Source: Butyrivibrio sp. LC3010 (GTDB lineage Bacteria > Bacillota > Clostridia > Lachnospirales > Lachnospiraceae). From it: DNA of 64,000 nt. The position numbers and the translations under genes are program-made. Shown here in pieces: positions 15,687 to 24,802 of the stretch. The notes beneath the pieces are model-generated. The model saw only the letters and a list, made by a program, of their open reading frames with translations. It did not search any database and had not been told where the DNA came from. Positions within the stretch are counted from its first letter, which is position 1, and each line of letters starts with the position of its first letter. The DNA lies in contig NZ_AUJU01000005.1 of the NCBI RefSeq assembly GCF_000424385.1, positions 147,472 through 211,471 of the forward strand, in the 5' to 3' direction.

Positions 15687-16425
15687 CTGGACAGTTGAAA
15701 GGATTACGAAATCCAAGATTGTGGGATTATATTGCAGTGAAATCTACTGATAGTATCTCTAGGGGTGGGTGGTACTCAAGTTTTGGAGGTAAACCTTTTT
15801 CTTCAGAGGAAATGGAACAATACGTCAGTAATACGAAGGATAAGCTCGTACCTTATCTATCACAAGAGAAAAAGGCCTTAGAGATTGGTGGTGCCTCCGG
15901 GTTAACGATGTTCGAAATAGCTCCTTTTGTAAAAGAGTATATTGGAACTGATATGGCTAAAGAAAACTTGCGAATTAATCAGGAGTACATTGAAAGTAAT
16001 GGCATTTCAAATATTAAACTTATAAATTGTTCTGCTGATAAGTTAAAAGAAGCGGTACACCAAGAGATGGATATTATCATCATTAATAGTGTATGTCAGT
16101 ATTTTCCAAGTATGGAGTATTTTGAAGATGTGATAGAAAATTGTATTTCCATGATTGGCACGGGGGTATAGTTTATCTGGGCGATCTTTTAGATAGTCAA
16201 AAGCTTAGCGAGTTTATAGATGAACTTAAGCTTTTTAAGGCAAATAATCCAAATATTGATATGGTTAAAACTGATCGTTCAGATGAGTTATGGATTAGTA
16301 GAGACTACTTTGAGACAATAACAAAAAGATTTGATCAAATACAGGATGTTTCTGTGAGTGATAAAGCTGGCGACATTGTTAATGAGCTTACTAAATATAG
16401 ATATGATGTGATATTAAAGCTTTAA
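15683..16425 (+). pseudogene. SAM-dependent methyltransferase with a frameshift
   Basis: The first frame (15683-16171, 162 residues) holds motif I LEIGGASGLTMF (about 66-77) and GTDMAKENL, as in carrier-protein and NRPS methyltransferases. It stops right after a run of five G (16162-16166). The -1 frame continues smoothly with GGIVYLGDLLDSQKL to 16425. Restoring one G gives an unbroken protein of about 247 residues. This is a real frameshift mutation or a sequencing slip in the homopolymer; the tract is short for a phase-variation switch and lacks a convincing slippery heptamer. It sits between formyltransferase and carrier protein. Confidence 0.75.
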
Positions 16426-16436
16426 GGAGAGCCAAA

Positions 16437-16673
16437 ATGGAAGAAAGGATATTAAAAGTTATTGATGGTATCAACGAGGAGATTAGGGATTATAAAGGGG
16501 ATAATCTTTTTGAAGCAGGATTGCTTGATTCTTTTCAAGTAATTGATCTTGTTAATGCTTTGGAAGAGGAGTTTGACATCGAGATAGATGCCAAATATGT
16601 CATTGAAGAAAACTTCAAAACAATAGAGGCTATTGTTTCTCTGATGCAACCACTTGATAAGTGGAGGACATAG
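16437..16673 (+). CDS. Acyl/peptidyl carrier protein
   Basis: 78 residues. GLLD31-S32-FQVIDLV is the phosphopantetheine attachment motif at the start of helix II, with Ser32 as the modified residue; FDIEI and the acidic composition fit ACP/PCP/DltC folds. Ribosome site aaggag at 16424. It completes the set adenylation-formyl-methyl-carrier and ends 3 bp before the next gene. It should carry the amino acid activated by the enzyme at 13312. Confidence 0.88.
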   Translation: MEERILKVIDGINEEIRDYKGDNLFEAGLLDSFQVIDLVNALEEEFDIEIDAKYVIEENFKTIEAIVSLMQPLDKWRT

Positions 16674-16676
16674 CTA

Positions 16677-17645
16677 ATGGTAATAACCACTAATGACACT
16701 AGAAAATTTATCGAAGATTTTGAGTGCCCTCTTTATATATATGGAGCAGGAAGAATTGGATATAGAGTTGCGTGGTTTTTAATAAAATGTGGGATTGAAG
16801 TAAATGGTTTTTTGGATCGAAATATAGAGGTTGATTCAGAAAAAAAACGAAGTATTATGGTTGAGGAGATTTTGTTACCTATTGAATCACCAACGTTTCT
16901 GCAAACTCTGAATCAACATGTTCGTGTAATTTCTGCAATAGCTGATCCAGAGAAAGTAATTAATTCTATTTTTGAACTATATTCTAATTCGGTCAACAGC
17001 TCAAATATTATCCTGCTCACTCCCTATAATAATGATTTTATACATGGTGATAAGAGAATAGATTTCAATACGATGCTATCATATTTTAGAGCAAAGCTTG
17101 TACGAAAAGAATTACCTTCTATTCTTTCAAACAGTTGTAATGCTGGAATGATTTATAACATGTTAGGTGAAAGGGTGATATTTAAATCACCAACTATAAA
17201 TACGCATATTGGACCAAAGGATTTTATTAAAATTTGTAAAGAACCACGAAAATATCTATCGAAAGACATTAGTTTTTCTCATTATGGATTATATAACGGG
17301 CAAAAGACAATAATTGGAAGGATCGATGATGTATTTGTATATTTTCTTCATGGGGATGACGAGAATCAGGAATATCAAAGAGCTTTGAAAAGATGGAACA
17401 GACTAAGGAAAGCTGTTGATTATGACAATTTAGCATTTGTTATGGAAGAGACTTATGAGAGAGAGCCCATTACATACAAAGAAGCAAAAGACTATTGTGA
17501 AATTAAAAATAAGCATCTTCTTTTACTACGAACCCGAATGTTTGGGGAGTTAAATAATACTATTTGTATCAACCATAACAACTTTAGAGAAAGGGGGATT
17601 GTAGTAGAAGAGTGGTTTGATTTATTGGGGTGGATCAATGAATAA
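16677..17645 (+). CDS. Rossmann-like domain + DUF1919 protein
   Basis: 322 residues. Residues 18-110 are the recurring small Rossmann domain of this locus (LYIYGAGRIG at 19-28, acidic D47 after the second strand). Residues 140-260 resemble DUF1919, an exopolysaccharide-associated domain (SNSCNAGMIYNMLG, FKSPTINTHIGPKDFIK, then H-x-x-x-x KRWNRLRKAV). It starts 3 bp after the carrier protein, so it is a candidate for the enzyme that receives or transfers the carrier-bound group; this is only positional. Followed by about 180 bp without a gene. Confidence 0.65.
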   Translation: MVITTNDTRKFIEDFECPLYIYGAGRIGYRVAWFLIKCGIEVNGFLDRNIEVDSEKKRSIMVEEILLPIESPTFLQTLNQHVRVISAIADPEKVINSIFELYSNSVNSSNIILLTPYNNDFIHGDKRIDFNTMLSYFRAKLVRKELPSILSNSCNAGMIYNMLGERVIFKSPTINTHIGPKDFIKICKEPRKYLSKDISFSHYGLYNGQKTIIGRIDDVFVYFLHGDDENQEYQRALKRWNRLRKAVDYDNLAFVMEETYEREPITYKEAKDYCEIKNKHLLLLRTRMFGELNNTICINHNNFRERGIVVEEWFDLLGWINE

Positions 17646-17825
17646 TATGATAAAATGTGTTGGCTTTTTACATGAACTAGAGCCAAGAGAATGTGTATAT
17701 GGCTACGATGCGTGAATAGGCACATAATGTCAAGCTACTTTTGGGTCAATTCCAAGATTCTTGGTATCTAATATGAGCGAGATTTAGTTGACTTTGAGTT
17801 GAGAAAATATCTAAGGAAGAGTAAC

Positions 17826-18833
17826 ATGGCAGAATATAAACAGTGGAGAAATGAAGATAGAACTTTTTTGAAGGATGTTATACCGTTGGATACTCCATAC
17901 AATCTAAAGGTCGAGGTGTCTTCGCTGTGTAATGCCCGCTGTGTTTATTGTGCACATTCCAAGCCAAATCACGGTGTATATGAAGGAAACATGTCCTTGG
18001 AACTAATGGACAGAATCCTCTCAGACTCCAAAGAATTCCCACGTAAATATAAGGTGATGGAAATGTTCTCCTTTGGAGAATCCATGTGTAATCCAAACCT
18101 AGAACAGATGATTTCAATGGCAAAAGAAGCTGAAGTTGCTGATAAAATCAACTTCACTACGAATGGTCTTCTCATAAATAAAGAGAGAGCAGATAAACTG
18201 ATTGCCTCAGGTGTTGACATAATCCGTATTTCACTTCAGGGTCTTGATGCACCGGCTTATAAAAAGACTTGTGGGATCAAAGTAGACTTTGACCGTTTTG
18301 TAGATAATCTCAAGTATCTTTTTGATAATCGTGGCAATATATCGGTACGAATGAAAATAGCTGATATAGCTATTGATGACGTTCCAGATGGCGAAAAGAA
18401 GTTTAATGAAATTTTTGGACCAATCGCTGACAGCATTTTTATTGAGAAGATAATTCCTATGTATGCGGATATTGATTACAACACAATTGATGGCGAAATC
18501 TATGAAAAGGCCATCAATGGTCGAGAAAATGTCAAGCAAAAAGAAATACATACAGTATGCAATCGACCATTCTATAGATTCAGAGTTGCAGCTGACGGCA
18601 AAGTAACAGCAGCGTGTTGTGACATTCCCAACGATTTCTATTTTGGAAATATTTATGAAGATTCACTTGTGAACATTTGGAATAGTGAAAAGAGAAAACA
18701 ACTTCTAAGGATGCAACTGGAAGGCAAGCGGTTTATGCATCCTATTTGTAAGCAATGCACTATTCCGAATGATATTACTACAGAGGCGGATATACTGGAT
18801 CCTTGGGCGAAAGAGTTGTTAAAAAAATTGTAA
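17826..18833 (+). CDS. Radical SAM protein with SPASM-type C-terminus
   Basis: About 335 residues. Radical-SAM cluster motif C35-N-A-R-C39-V-Y-C42. The C-terminus has a SPASM-like set of Cys (CNRPF, AACCD, then CKQC), for one or two auxiliary Fe-S clusters. A TTG at 17799 is in frame, but ATG 17826 has aaggaag just upstream and is preferred. It is the only one of the four radical-SAM proteins here without the Rossmann-like N-terminal domain. Reaction unknown; members near glycan genes do dehydrogenation, epimerisation or amino-group chemistry. Confidence 0.8.
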   Translation: MAEYKQWRNEDRTFLKDVIPLDTPYNLKVEVSSLCNARCVYCAHSKPNHGVYEGNMSLELMDRILSDSKEFPRKYKVMEMFSFGESMCNPNLEQMISMAKEAEVADKINFTTNGLLINKERADKLIASGVDIIRISLQGLDAPAYKKTCGIKVDFDRFVDNLKYLFDNRGNISVRMKIADIAIDDVPDGEKKFNEIFGPIADSIFIEKIIPMYADIDYNTIDGEIYEKAINGRENVKQKEIHTVCNRPFYRFRVAADGKVTAACCDIPNDFYFGNIYEDSLVNIWNSEKRKQLLRMQLEGKRFMHPICKQCTIPNDITTEADILDPWAKELLKKL

Positions 18834-18842
18834 GGGATTTAA

Positions 18843-20984
18843 GTGGAACAAGCATATAAACACGAAATAGAACAATTTAAAACAGCATTTTCCTGGTTAA
18901 AAGATAAACGCATAGTATTATATGGAATAGGGAGATATACAGCGACGATTTTATCTGAACTCAGTAACCAATTTGATTTTGTTGGTCTATTGGATAAAGA
19001 TCCAGAGAATATTGGAAAAGAGATTAATGGCATAAAAGTTGTAGATTTGAAATATGCAGAGAAAAATGCGGACTTAATTATTATTAATACTCAGGAAATG
19101 TATTGGAATACAATTCTTAGGCGCATTTCAGGATCCCAAATTCCAATATACTTTAGGAGTGGTCAGCAAGCGATTAGCATAGACTCTTCAATTCGTGATG
19201 CTGACCCTTACTGGGAATTAGATGGTGATGGTATATACCAAAAGGCATTAAACTATGATGTGGTTTCATTTGATATTTTTGATACTATCATAATGAGGAA
19301 GACACTTTTGCCTAAAGATGTTTTTTTAATACTTGAGAAACGGGCGTATGAAGAAAAAGGTATTTATGGAGAAATTGCCAAGACGAGAACTGAGATAAAT
19401 GCTATATGTATAAATGAGCTATTGAACTTTGACGAAATTTATGATTTGGTGCAAGAAAGGCTGAATTTATCTAACGACGATAAGGAATATCTAAAAAAAC
19501 TTGAGATGTCTATTGAAAAAGATATTTCAATACCTCGCCTTGCTATTGTTGAACTGGTAAATAGAATTGCAAAAGATAAAGATGTATTCCTGATTAGTGA
19601 TATGTATTTGCCTATAGAATTTATTAAAGAATTATTGACGAATGCAGGAGTAGACTCTAATTTAAATATCTGGATTTCATGTGAAAAGAAGGCTACCAAG
19701 AAGCAAGGGGATTTGTGGGAACTATACAAAAAGACTCTTGGGAAGAAAAAGGCTTTGCATATTGGCGACAATGAACAAAGTGATGTTGCTATTCCCTCAC
19801 AACTGGGTATTGATAGTATCCATATATTAAGTGCATTTCAACTTTGGGAAAAATCTACCATGTCAAGAGTACTATCAAAAATTTTGACAAAGGATGATTT
19901 TTGCGCTGGATTAATAGCTGCTAGGCTGTTTGAAAATCCATTTGCACTCAAGCAAAATAGCGGACATGTTGTGATTGGTGATAGCAAAACGCTTGGTTAT
20001 GTATACTTTGGCTCTTTAATCTACGTTTTCTTGAAGTGGATCATGGATCAAACTAAAGAAAAAGGAGGCAGACCATTCTTTTTGGCAAGAGATGGTTATT
20101 GGCTAAAGAGAGACTATGACTACATGCAGAATCTGTATTCAAAGGGACTTGAGAAGGCAAACAATTCTTTATCATCAGATTATTTGGCAATTTCGAGACG
20201 AATTGTATTAGTTTCTGCGATAGATGAACCGGATGGCTGGGAAAGATTAATTTCTTTTTCATTTATAGGTGATTTTAAATATTTTTGCAGAACAAGGTTG
20301 AGTTATGAACTTCCTGTCGATGATGAACATGCACATGAAAATATAACAATGCCGATTGATTATAAAAAAGTTAATGGGTGGTTAGAATCTTATAAAAAAG
20401 ATATAATAGCTGATCTTGAAAAACAGAAGAAAAGGTATATGAAATACTTAGAGAATAAAAAGTTATCTGAGCAGGATTTTGTTATTGATCTGTGGTTCAA
20501 CGGTAATAATCAGCTATATCTTTCAAGGACTATAAAGAAGCATTTGACAGGTCTTTATTTAGTTGCAAATTTAAGTCCTGAAAATAGTTGTGCTATTAAT
20601 AATACTTTAATCCCATGTTTTCAAGAAGAAGATGATCCATTGGCACTAAAATCTTCTATACGTAAACAGGCTGCTTTTGTTGAATCTATCCTAACAGCGC
20701 CATATGGAATGATTTCATCTGTTAATGATGATGGGGCGTATATATGTGAACCTAAAATGGAGAATCAAAAAAGGTGGGTAATCAGAGTAAACATCAACGA
20801 AGGTATAAAGTCCTTTTTTAGGGATTATATCGATTTATGGGATGGAGAAATCACAACACAATTTGTGAATGATTTTTGGGATGAAATATGTGATAGAGGT
20901 ATAGAACTTTCTGATAATCTGAAAAAGGATTTTTTCTGCGACAATGTATTGGTGAAAAGACAGGAAACAAGTGTCTTTGAATAA
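18843..20984 (+). CDS. Rossmann-like domain + HAD-superfamily large protein (COG5610-like)
   Basis: 713 residues. Residues 22-110 are the locus-typical Rossmann domain (IVLYGIGRY at 24-32, LLDKD near 49-53). Residues 140-360 are a HAD domain: SFD144-I-F-D146-T (nucleophile and acid/base Asp), LISDMYLP and HIGDNEQSD. Residues 380-713 form an unrecognised domain with FFLARDGYWLKRDYDYM. Family COG5610 is annotated as predicted HAD hydrolases of polysaccharide loci. GTG start with aaggga upstream. No membrane segments. Substrate unknown; removal of phosphate from a sugar or lipid intermediate is possible. Confidence 0.75.
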   Translation: MEQAYKHEIEQFKTAFSWLKDKRIVLYGIGRYTATILSELSNQFDFVGLLDKDPENIGKEINGIKVVDLKYAEKNADLIIINTQEMYWNTILRRISGSQIPIYFRSGQQAISIDSSIRDADPYWELDGDGIYQKALNYDVVSFDIFDTIIMRKTLLPKDVFLILEKRAYEEKGIYGEIAKTRTEINAICINELLNFDEIYDLVQERLNLSNDDKEYLKKLEMSIEKDISIPRLAIVELVNRIAKDKDVFLISDMYLPIEFIKELLTNAGVDSNLNIWISCEKKATKKQGDLWELYKKTLGKKKALHIGDNEQSDVAIPSQLGIDSIHILSAFQLWEKSTMSRVLSKILTKDDFCAGLIAARLFENPFALKQNSGHVVIGDSKTLGYVYFGSLIYVFLKWIMDQTKEKGGRPFFLARDGYWLKRDYDYMQNLYSKGLEKANNSLSSDYLAISRRIVLVSAIDEPDGWERLISFSFIGDFKYFCRTRLSYELPVDDEHAHENITMPIDYKKVNGWLESYKKDIIADLEKQKKRYMKYLENKKLSEQDFVIDLWFNGNNQLYLSRTIKKHLTGLYLVANLSPENSCAINNTLIPCFQEEDDPLALKSSIRKQAAFVESILTAPYGMISSVNDDGAYICEPKMENQKRWVIRVNINEGIKSFFRDYIDLWDGEITTQFVNDFWDEICDRGIELSDNLKKDFFCDNVLVKRQETSVFE

Positions 20985-21006
20985 CAATTAGGTATGATGA
21001 GATAAA

Positions 21007-22422
21007 ATGATAGATTTTTCATTGGAACGCAAGAAAATAAGGTTAGTTCTCTTTGGCGCTGGACTATATTTCAAAAATCGAGCAAAGTATTTATTCGAGA
21101 AAAATGAAATTGTTGCATTAGTTGATAATGATAGGGAAAAAATAGGCACAGAATTCGCTGGTCATATTATAGCTGAACCGAGTTCAATTACAAAAACAGA
21201 ATATGATTATGTTGTTGTAATGAGCATTCATTATCAAAAAATAAAAGAACAATTAGTGACATACGGAGTTAGTGATTCCAAAATTATTCAATATAACAAC
21301 TTTGCGGCAAAATATATGCGAAAAAGAATTCATCATAATAGTACGAAAGACTGCGCCAGCTATCAGGGTTACAAAGTCTTATTGGCGTATACACAGATGA
21401 GTACTGGAGGAGCTGCTGAAGCAGTAAGAAATACTATTGATGTGTTATTAGAACTTAGAAACAATGTAGATTTAGCTGTTGATATTATTTCTAAACAGGA
21501 AGTAGAAATCTTTAATAAAAAGGGTGTAGATGTTATAGAAACAACAGACATTTATTCTGACTTGGAAACAATGGATGATGAATGGTTAGATAAATATGAT
21601 TTGGTCATAGTAAATTCTGTAGACTTGATATTGTTTGCAACTGAAATATGCAGTATAAAGAAGACTATTTTATGGATACATGATCCACCATCTAGAATTA
21701 ACACGGTAAAAGAGAGCTATAATTTTAAACCAGATTGGGAAGATAATTTAATTGTTTATGCTGTTAGTGATTTGGCAAAAAAAAGTTTTATAAATTTTTT
21801 TCCTACGGTAAAAAATGTGGGTATTTTACATTACGGCATACATGGCTATTCAATAAGTACTGGAAAAAAAGAGCGAAGGGAAAAACTTCATTTTGCAGTA
21901 ATAGGTGCTTTTAGCTATATAAAAGGGCAGGATATTATGCTCGATGCAATAGATTTACTTCCTGAAGATGTACAAAAAAAAATAGAGGTTTGGTTTGTTG
22001 GCACTTGCGATTCTCAAAATCCACTGTTAAGTAGAATTAAGGCGAGTAATTGTGCAAGTTATAAAGGATACTTTGAAAAAGATGAGATGGGTGCACTTTA
22101 TGAGAGTATAGATGTTGTGGTTTCTTCATCAAGAGAAGACATGCTTCCGACAGTACTTGCTGAAGGAATGTCACACAAAAAAGTATGCATGACCTCTGAT
22201 GCTACTGGTATAGCAACTTATATTGATGATGGTATTAGCGGTTTAGTTTTTAAAAGTGAAGATTCATGCGGGCTTGCAAAAAAAATCGAATGGTGTATTG
22301 ATCACAAGGATGAATTAAAAGTAATAGGAGAACGCGGAAGGATGATTTTTGAAAAATACTTATCTATTAAGGAACTTAAATTTAATATTAACAATATACT
22401 AAAACTTATGACGCTGTCATAG
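21007..22422 (+). CDS. Rossmann-like domain + GT4 glycosyltransferase
   Basis: 471 residues. Residues 10-95 are the recurring Rossmann domain (LVLFGAGLYF, ALVDND near 37-42). From about residue 115 there is a GT4 (glycosyl transferase group 1) enzyme: TGGAAEAVRN in the acceptor half, and the donor-site E-x7-E block (REDMLPTVLAEGMSHKK) with DGISGLVF in the C-terminal half. It transfers a sugar from a nucleotide donor. ATG lies 22 bp after the previous stop. Confidence 0.82.
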   Translation: MIDFSLERKKIRLVLFGAGLYFKNRAKYLFEKNEIVALVDNDREKIGTEFAGHIIAEPSSITKTEYDYVVVMSIHYQKIKEQLVTYGVSDSKIIQYNNFAAKYMRKRIHHNSTKDCASYQGYKVLLAYTQMSTGGAAEAVRNTIDVLLELRNNVDLAVDIISKQEVEIFNKKGVDVIETTDIYSDLETMDDEWLDKYDLVIVNSVDLILFATEICSIKKTILWIHDPPSRINTVKESYNFKPDWEDNLIVYAVSDLAKKSFINFFPTVKNVGILHYGIHGYSISTGKKERREKLHFAVIGAFSYIKGQDIMLDAIDLLPEDVQKKIEVWFVGTCDSQNPLLSRIKASNCASYKGYFEKDEMGALYESIDVVVSSSREDMLPTVLAEGMSHKKVCMTSDATGIATYIDDGISGLVFKSEDSCGLAKKIEWCIDHKDELKVIGERGRMIFEKYLSIKELKFNINNILKLMTLS

Positions 22423-22474
22423 ATGCAACATTAATAAAAAATATCCTATATACAGAGAATTTGAAAGTGAATTT

Positions 22475-23614
22475 ATGGAGAATGCGTTGAAAAAATATAT
22501 TATATTTGGTGCTGGAGCGCTTGGAAACAGAGCAGTTGCTAAATTCGGAAGGGATAACATAAGCTTTTTTATCGATAATAACCCTGAGCTATGTGGGAAA
22601 TACAAGGCAGGTATTGAAATAAAAGATATTCATACTATTATTGATAGTCAAAATGATTCAACTATTGTTATAGCAAGTAGACATTGGCGGGCGATGGAAA
22701 AGCAGCTTAACGATTTAGGAATAGAAGACTATGTGATTTATAGTCAGAATGCGTACTTTGATACTCCTGATATTATATACAATCCGTATTTAGATAGAAG
22801 GAATGATACCGATGGTGGCGCTAAAGTATTGGAGATAAATTCTATCACTCAGGAATTATATAAAAATGGAGAAATTAGTTTTTTTAATCATATTGAAATT
22901 GAAACTGTAAATAGGTGTAATGGTATTTGCTCTTTTTGTCCAGTGAATGCAAGGATAGATTCTAGGAATTATTCCATAATGGATCCCAAATTATTTGAGA
23001 AGATTATTAATGAATTAGAAGAATATTCATATTCAGGGCGCATCGCTTTATTTTCAAATAATGAGCCTCTCTTAGATGAAAGAATAATAGACTTTCACAA
23101 ATATGCAAGAGAACACTTACCTAAGGCAAGAATGCACTTATGTACTAATGGGACTCTTTTAACTGTGGAAAAGTATAAATCGCTAATGAAGTATTTAGAT
23201 GAATTAATCATTGATAACTACAATCAACAATTGGAAATTATTCCTAGTGTAAAAAAAATTCTTGAGTATTGTAAAGGTAATTCTGATTTGGAATATCGTA
23301 CGACAATAGTGTTAAGAAAAACAGAAGAAATAATGACTAGTAGAGGTGGAGATGCGCCGAATGTAAAAAATATAGAAAAGTATCCAAATGCAAGTTGTAT
23401 ACTTCCTTTCACGCAGATGGTAGTAAGACCAGATGGAAAAGTTTCGTTGTGCTGTAACGATGCGCTTGGAAAGATGACAATGGGTGATTTAAATACTGAC
23501 TCATTGGAGAACATTTGGAATGGAGAGAAATTTGAGCAGATAAGAAAAAAAATACTGGATGGAAGAAAGAACATTGAACGCTGCAAATATTGTGACACAT
23601 TATACTTAATATAG
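22475..23614 (+). CDS. Rossmann-like domain + radical SAM/SPASM protein
   Basis: 379 residues. Residues 7-90 are the small Rossmann domain (YIIFGAGALG at 8-17, FFIDNN). The radical-SAM motif is C148-N-G-I-C152-S-F-C155 and the SPASM-like end has SLCCND and CKYC. This kind of SPASM domain is common in enzymes of glycan and peptide modification. The pairing of a Rossmann domain and a radical-SAM domain in one chain is unusual and is repeated in the next two genes. Confidence 0.8.
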   Translation: MENALKKYIIFGAGALGNRAVAKFGRDNISFFIDNNPELCGKYKAGIEIKDIHTIIDSQNDSTIVIASRHWRAMEKQLNDLGIEDYVIYSQNAYFDTPDIIYNPYLDRRNDTDGGAKVLEINSITQELYKNGEISFFNHIEIETVNRCNGICSFCPVNARIDSRNYSIMDPKLFEKIINELEEYSYSGRIALFSNNEPLLDERIIDFHKYAREHLPKARMHLCTNGTLLTVEKYKSLMKYLDELIIDNYNQQLEIIPSVKKILEYCKGNSDLEYRTTIVLRKTEEIMTSRGGDAPNVKNIEKYPNASCILPFTQMVVRPDGKVSLCCNDALGKMTMGDLNTDSLENIWNGEKFEQIRKKILDGRKNIERCKYCDTLYLI

Positions 23615-23629
23615 GAAAGGATTTTTTAA

Positions 23630-24802
23630 TTGAAATCAATTAGTATTGATGATCTTAAAGCTAAGCATGTATATATTTATGGTGCCGGAACTTATGGCTC
23701 TATTACAAAAAAGATATTAAGCGAAAACAGCATAGATGTAGAAGGATTTATTGATTCAAATGCAACAATGATTAAAAGTTTTCAAGGCAAGTCAGTTATT
23801 CTTCCAGAACAAATACCTGAGATAATGGATAGAGTTATTTTAGTTGCGAGTTTAAATCATATACAAGAAATGATGGATAAATTAAATAGCTTAAATGTAA
23901 AAGACTATTATTCGATTGATGAAGTTTTGGATGCAGGTAGTTATTCTGATTATTTCAACGAGTATGAAAAAGAAATTATTGAAAAAAAAGAACGATATAA
24001 AGCGAAGCTCAGTGGTTTAAATAGTTATAAAATAATAATATCTAACATAGATCTTGTAGTAACTGAGTATTGTAACCTAAGTTGTCATGGATGTGGGAGT
24101 CTTATGCCACTATATAAAAAACCAGAGCATATATCTTTAGATGAGATAATGGTTCCATTTGATAGGTATTTGGATTCGATTGATGAATTATTGGAATTGA
24201 GAATACTGGGTGGAGAAACATTCCTTTACCCAGACCTAGCAGCGCTTCTTAAACATGTAATAAATAGCGAAAAGATAAAAAAAATAATTATTTTTACCAA
24301 TGCAACGATTATTCCAGAAGATGATGTAATGGAACTGATTGCAAATGAAAAGGTGTCAATACATGTTGCTAATTATGGAAGAGTGAGTAAAGAGCTGGAC
24401 AAATTAATTGCGGTATGCGATGAGAACAATATTAGGTATTATGTACATGATTATCTAGAATGGAAAGATATGGGAAATCTCGACTTTAGAGATTACGATT
24501 CTAAAAAGCTTAGAGAGTTATTCATGAGCTGTGACAATAAAAATTGCTCTTCATTCTATAGAGGAAAAGTGTATGTATGTCCAAGAGCGGCACATGGAGA
24601 GAGACTAGGATATTTCAAAAACCGAGAGGATGAGGTAATTGATTTCAACATTGAAAAGCCTATAGAAATGATTAGAAAAAAAATTAGAGATATGTCGAGA
24701 AAAAATTGTTATAGTGCCTGCAATTATTGTTCTGGCAATAATATATATAATAAAACTATTACTGCAGCTCAACAGATAAACAAGGAATTGACATGGAAAT
24801 AA
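23630..24802 (+). CDS. Rossmann-like domain + radical SAM protein
   Basis: 390 residues, TTG start with aggaaagga upstream. Residues 12-100 are the Rossmann domain (VYIYGAGTYG at 14-23, GFIDSN). The radical-SAM motif is C148-N-L-S-C152-H-G-C155, followed by GGETFLYP; later Cys (SCDNKNCSS, YVCP, YSACNYC) may bind an extra cluster. Its cluster loop (C-x3-C-x2-C then GS/AH) and downstream GGE-x-FL-x-P are shared with the next gene, so these two form a closer paralogous pair. The end overlaps the next start by 10 bp. Confidence 0.8.
   Translation: MKSISIDDLKAKHVYIYGAGTYGSITKKILSENSIDVEGFIDSNATMIKSFQGKSVILPEQIPEIMDRVILVASLNHIQEMMDKLNSLNVKDYYSIDEVLDAGSYSDYFNEYEKEIIEKKERYKAKLSGLNSYKIIISNIDLVVTEYCNLSCHGCGSLMPLYKKPEHISLDEIMVPFDRYLDSIDELLELRILGGETFLYPDLAALLKHVINSEKIKKIIIFTNATIIPEDDVMELIANEKVSIHVANYGRVSKELDKLIAVCDENNIRYYVHDYLEWKDMGNLDFRDYDSKKLRELFMSCDNKNCSSFYRGKVYVCPRAAHGERLGYFKNREDEVIDFNIEKPIEMIRKKIRDMSRKNCYSACNYCSGNNIYNKTITAAQQINKELTWK

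Noticed and set aside
16162..16166. Programmed -1 frameshift or phase-variable G tract
   Set aside because: Five G is too short for a typical phase-variable tract, and the heptamer does not allow good re-pairing of both tRNAs; a mutation or sequencing slip is simpler.
13312..16673. Canonical D-alanylation (dlt) operon
   Set aside because: The adenylation and carrier genes resemble dltA and dltC, but dltB and dltD are missing and a formyltransferase and methyltransferase lie between them.
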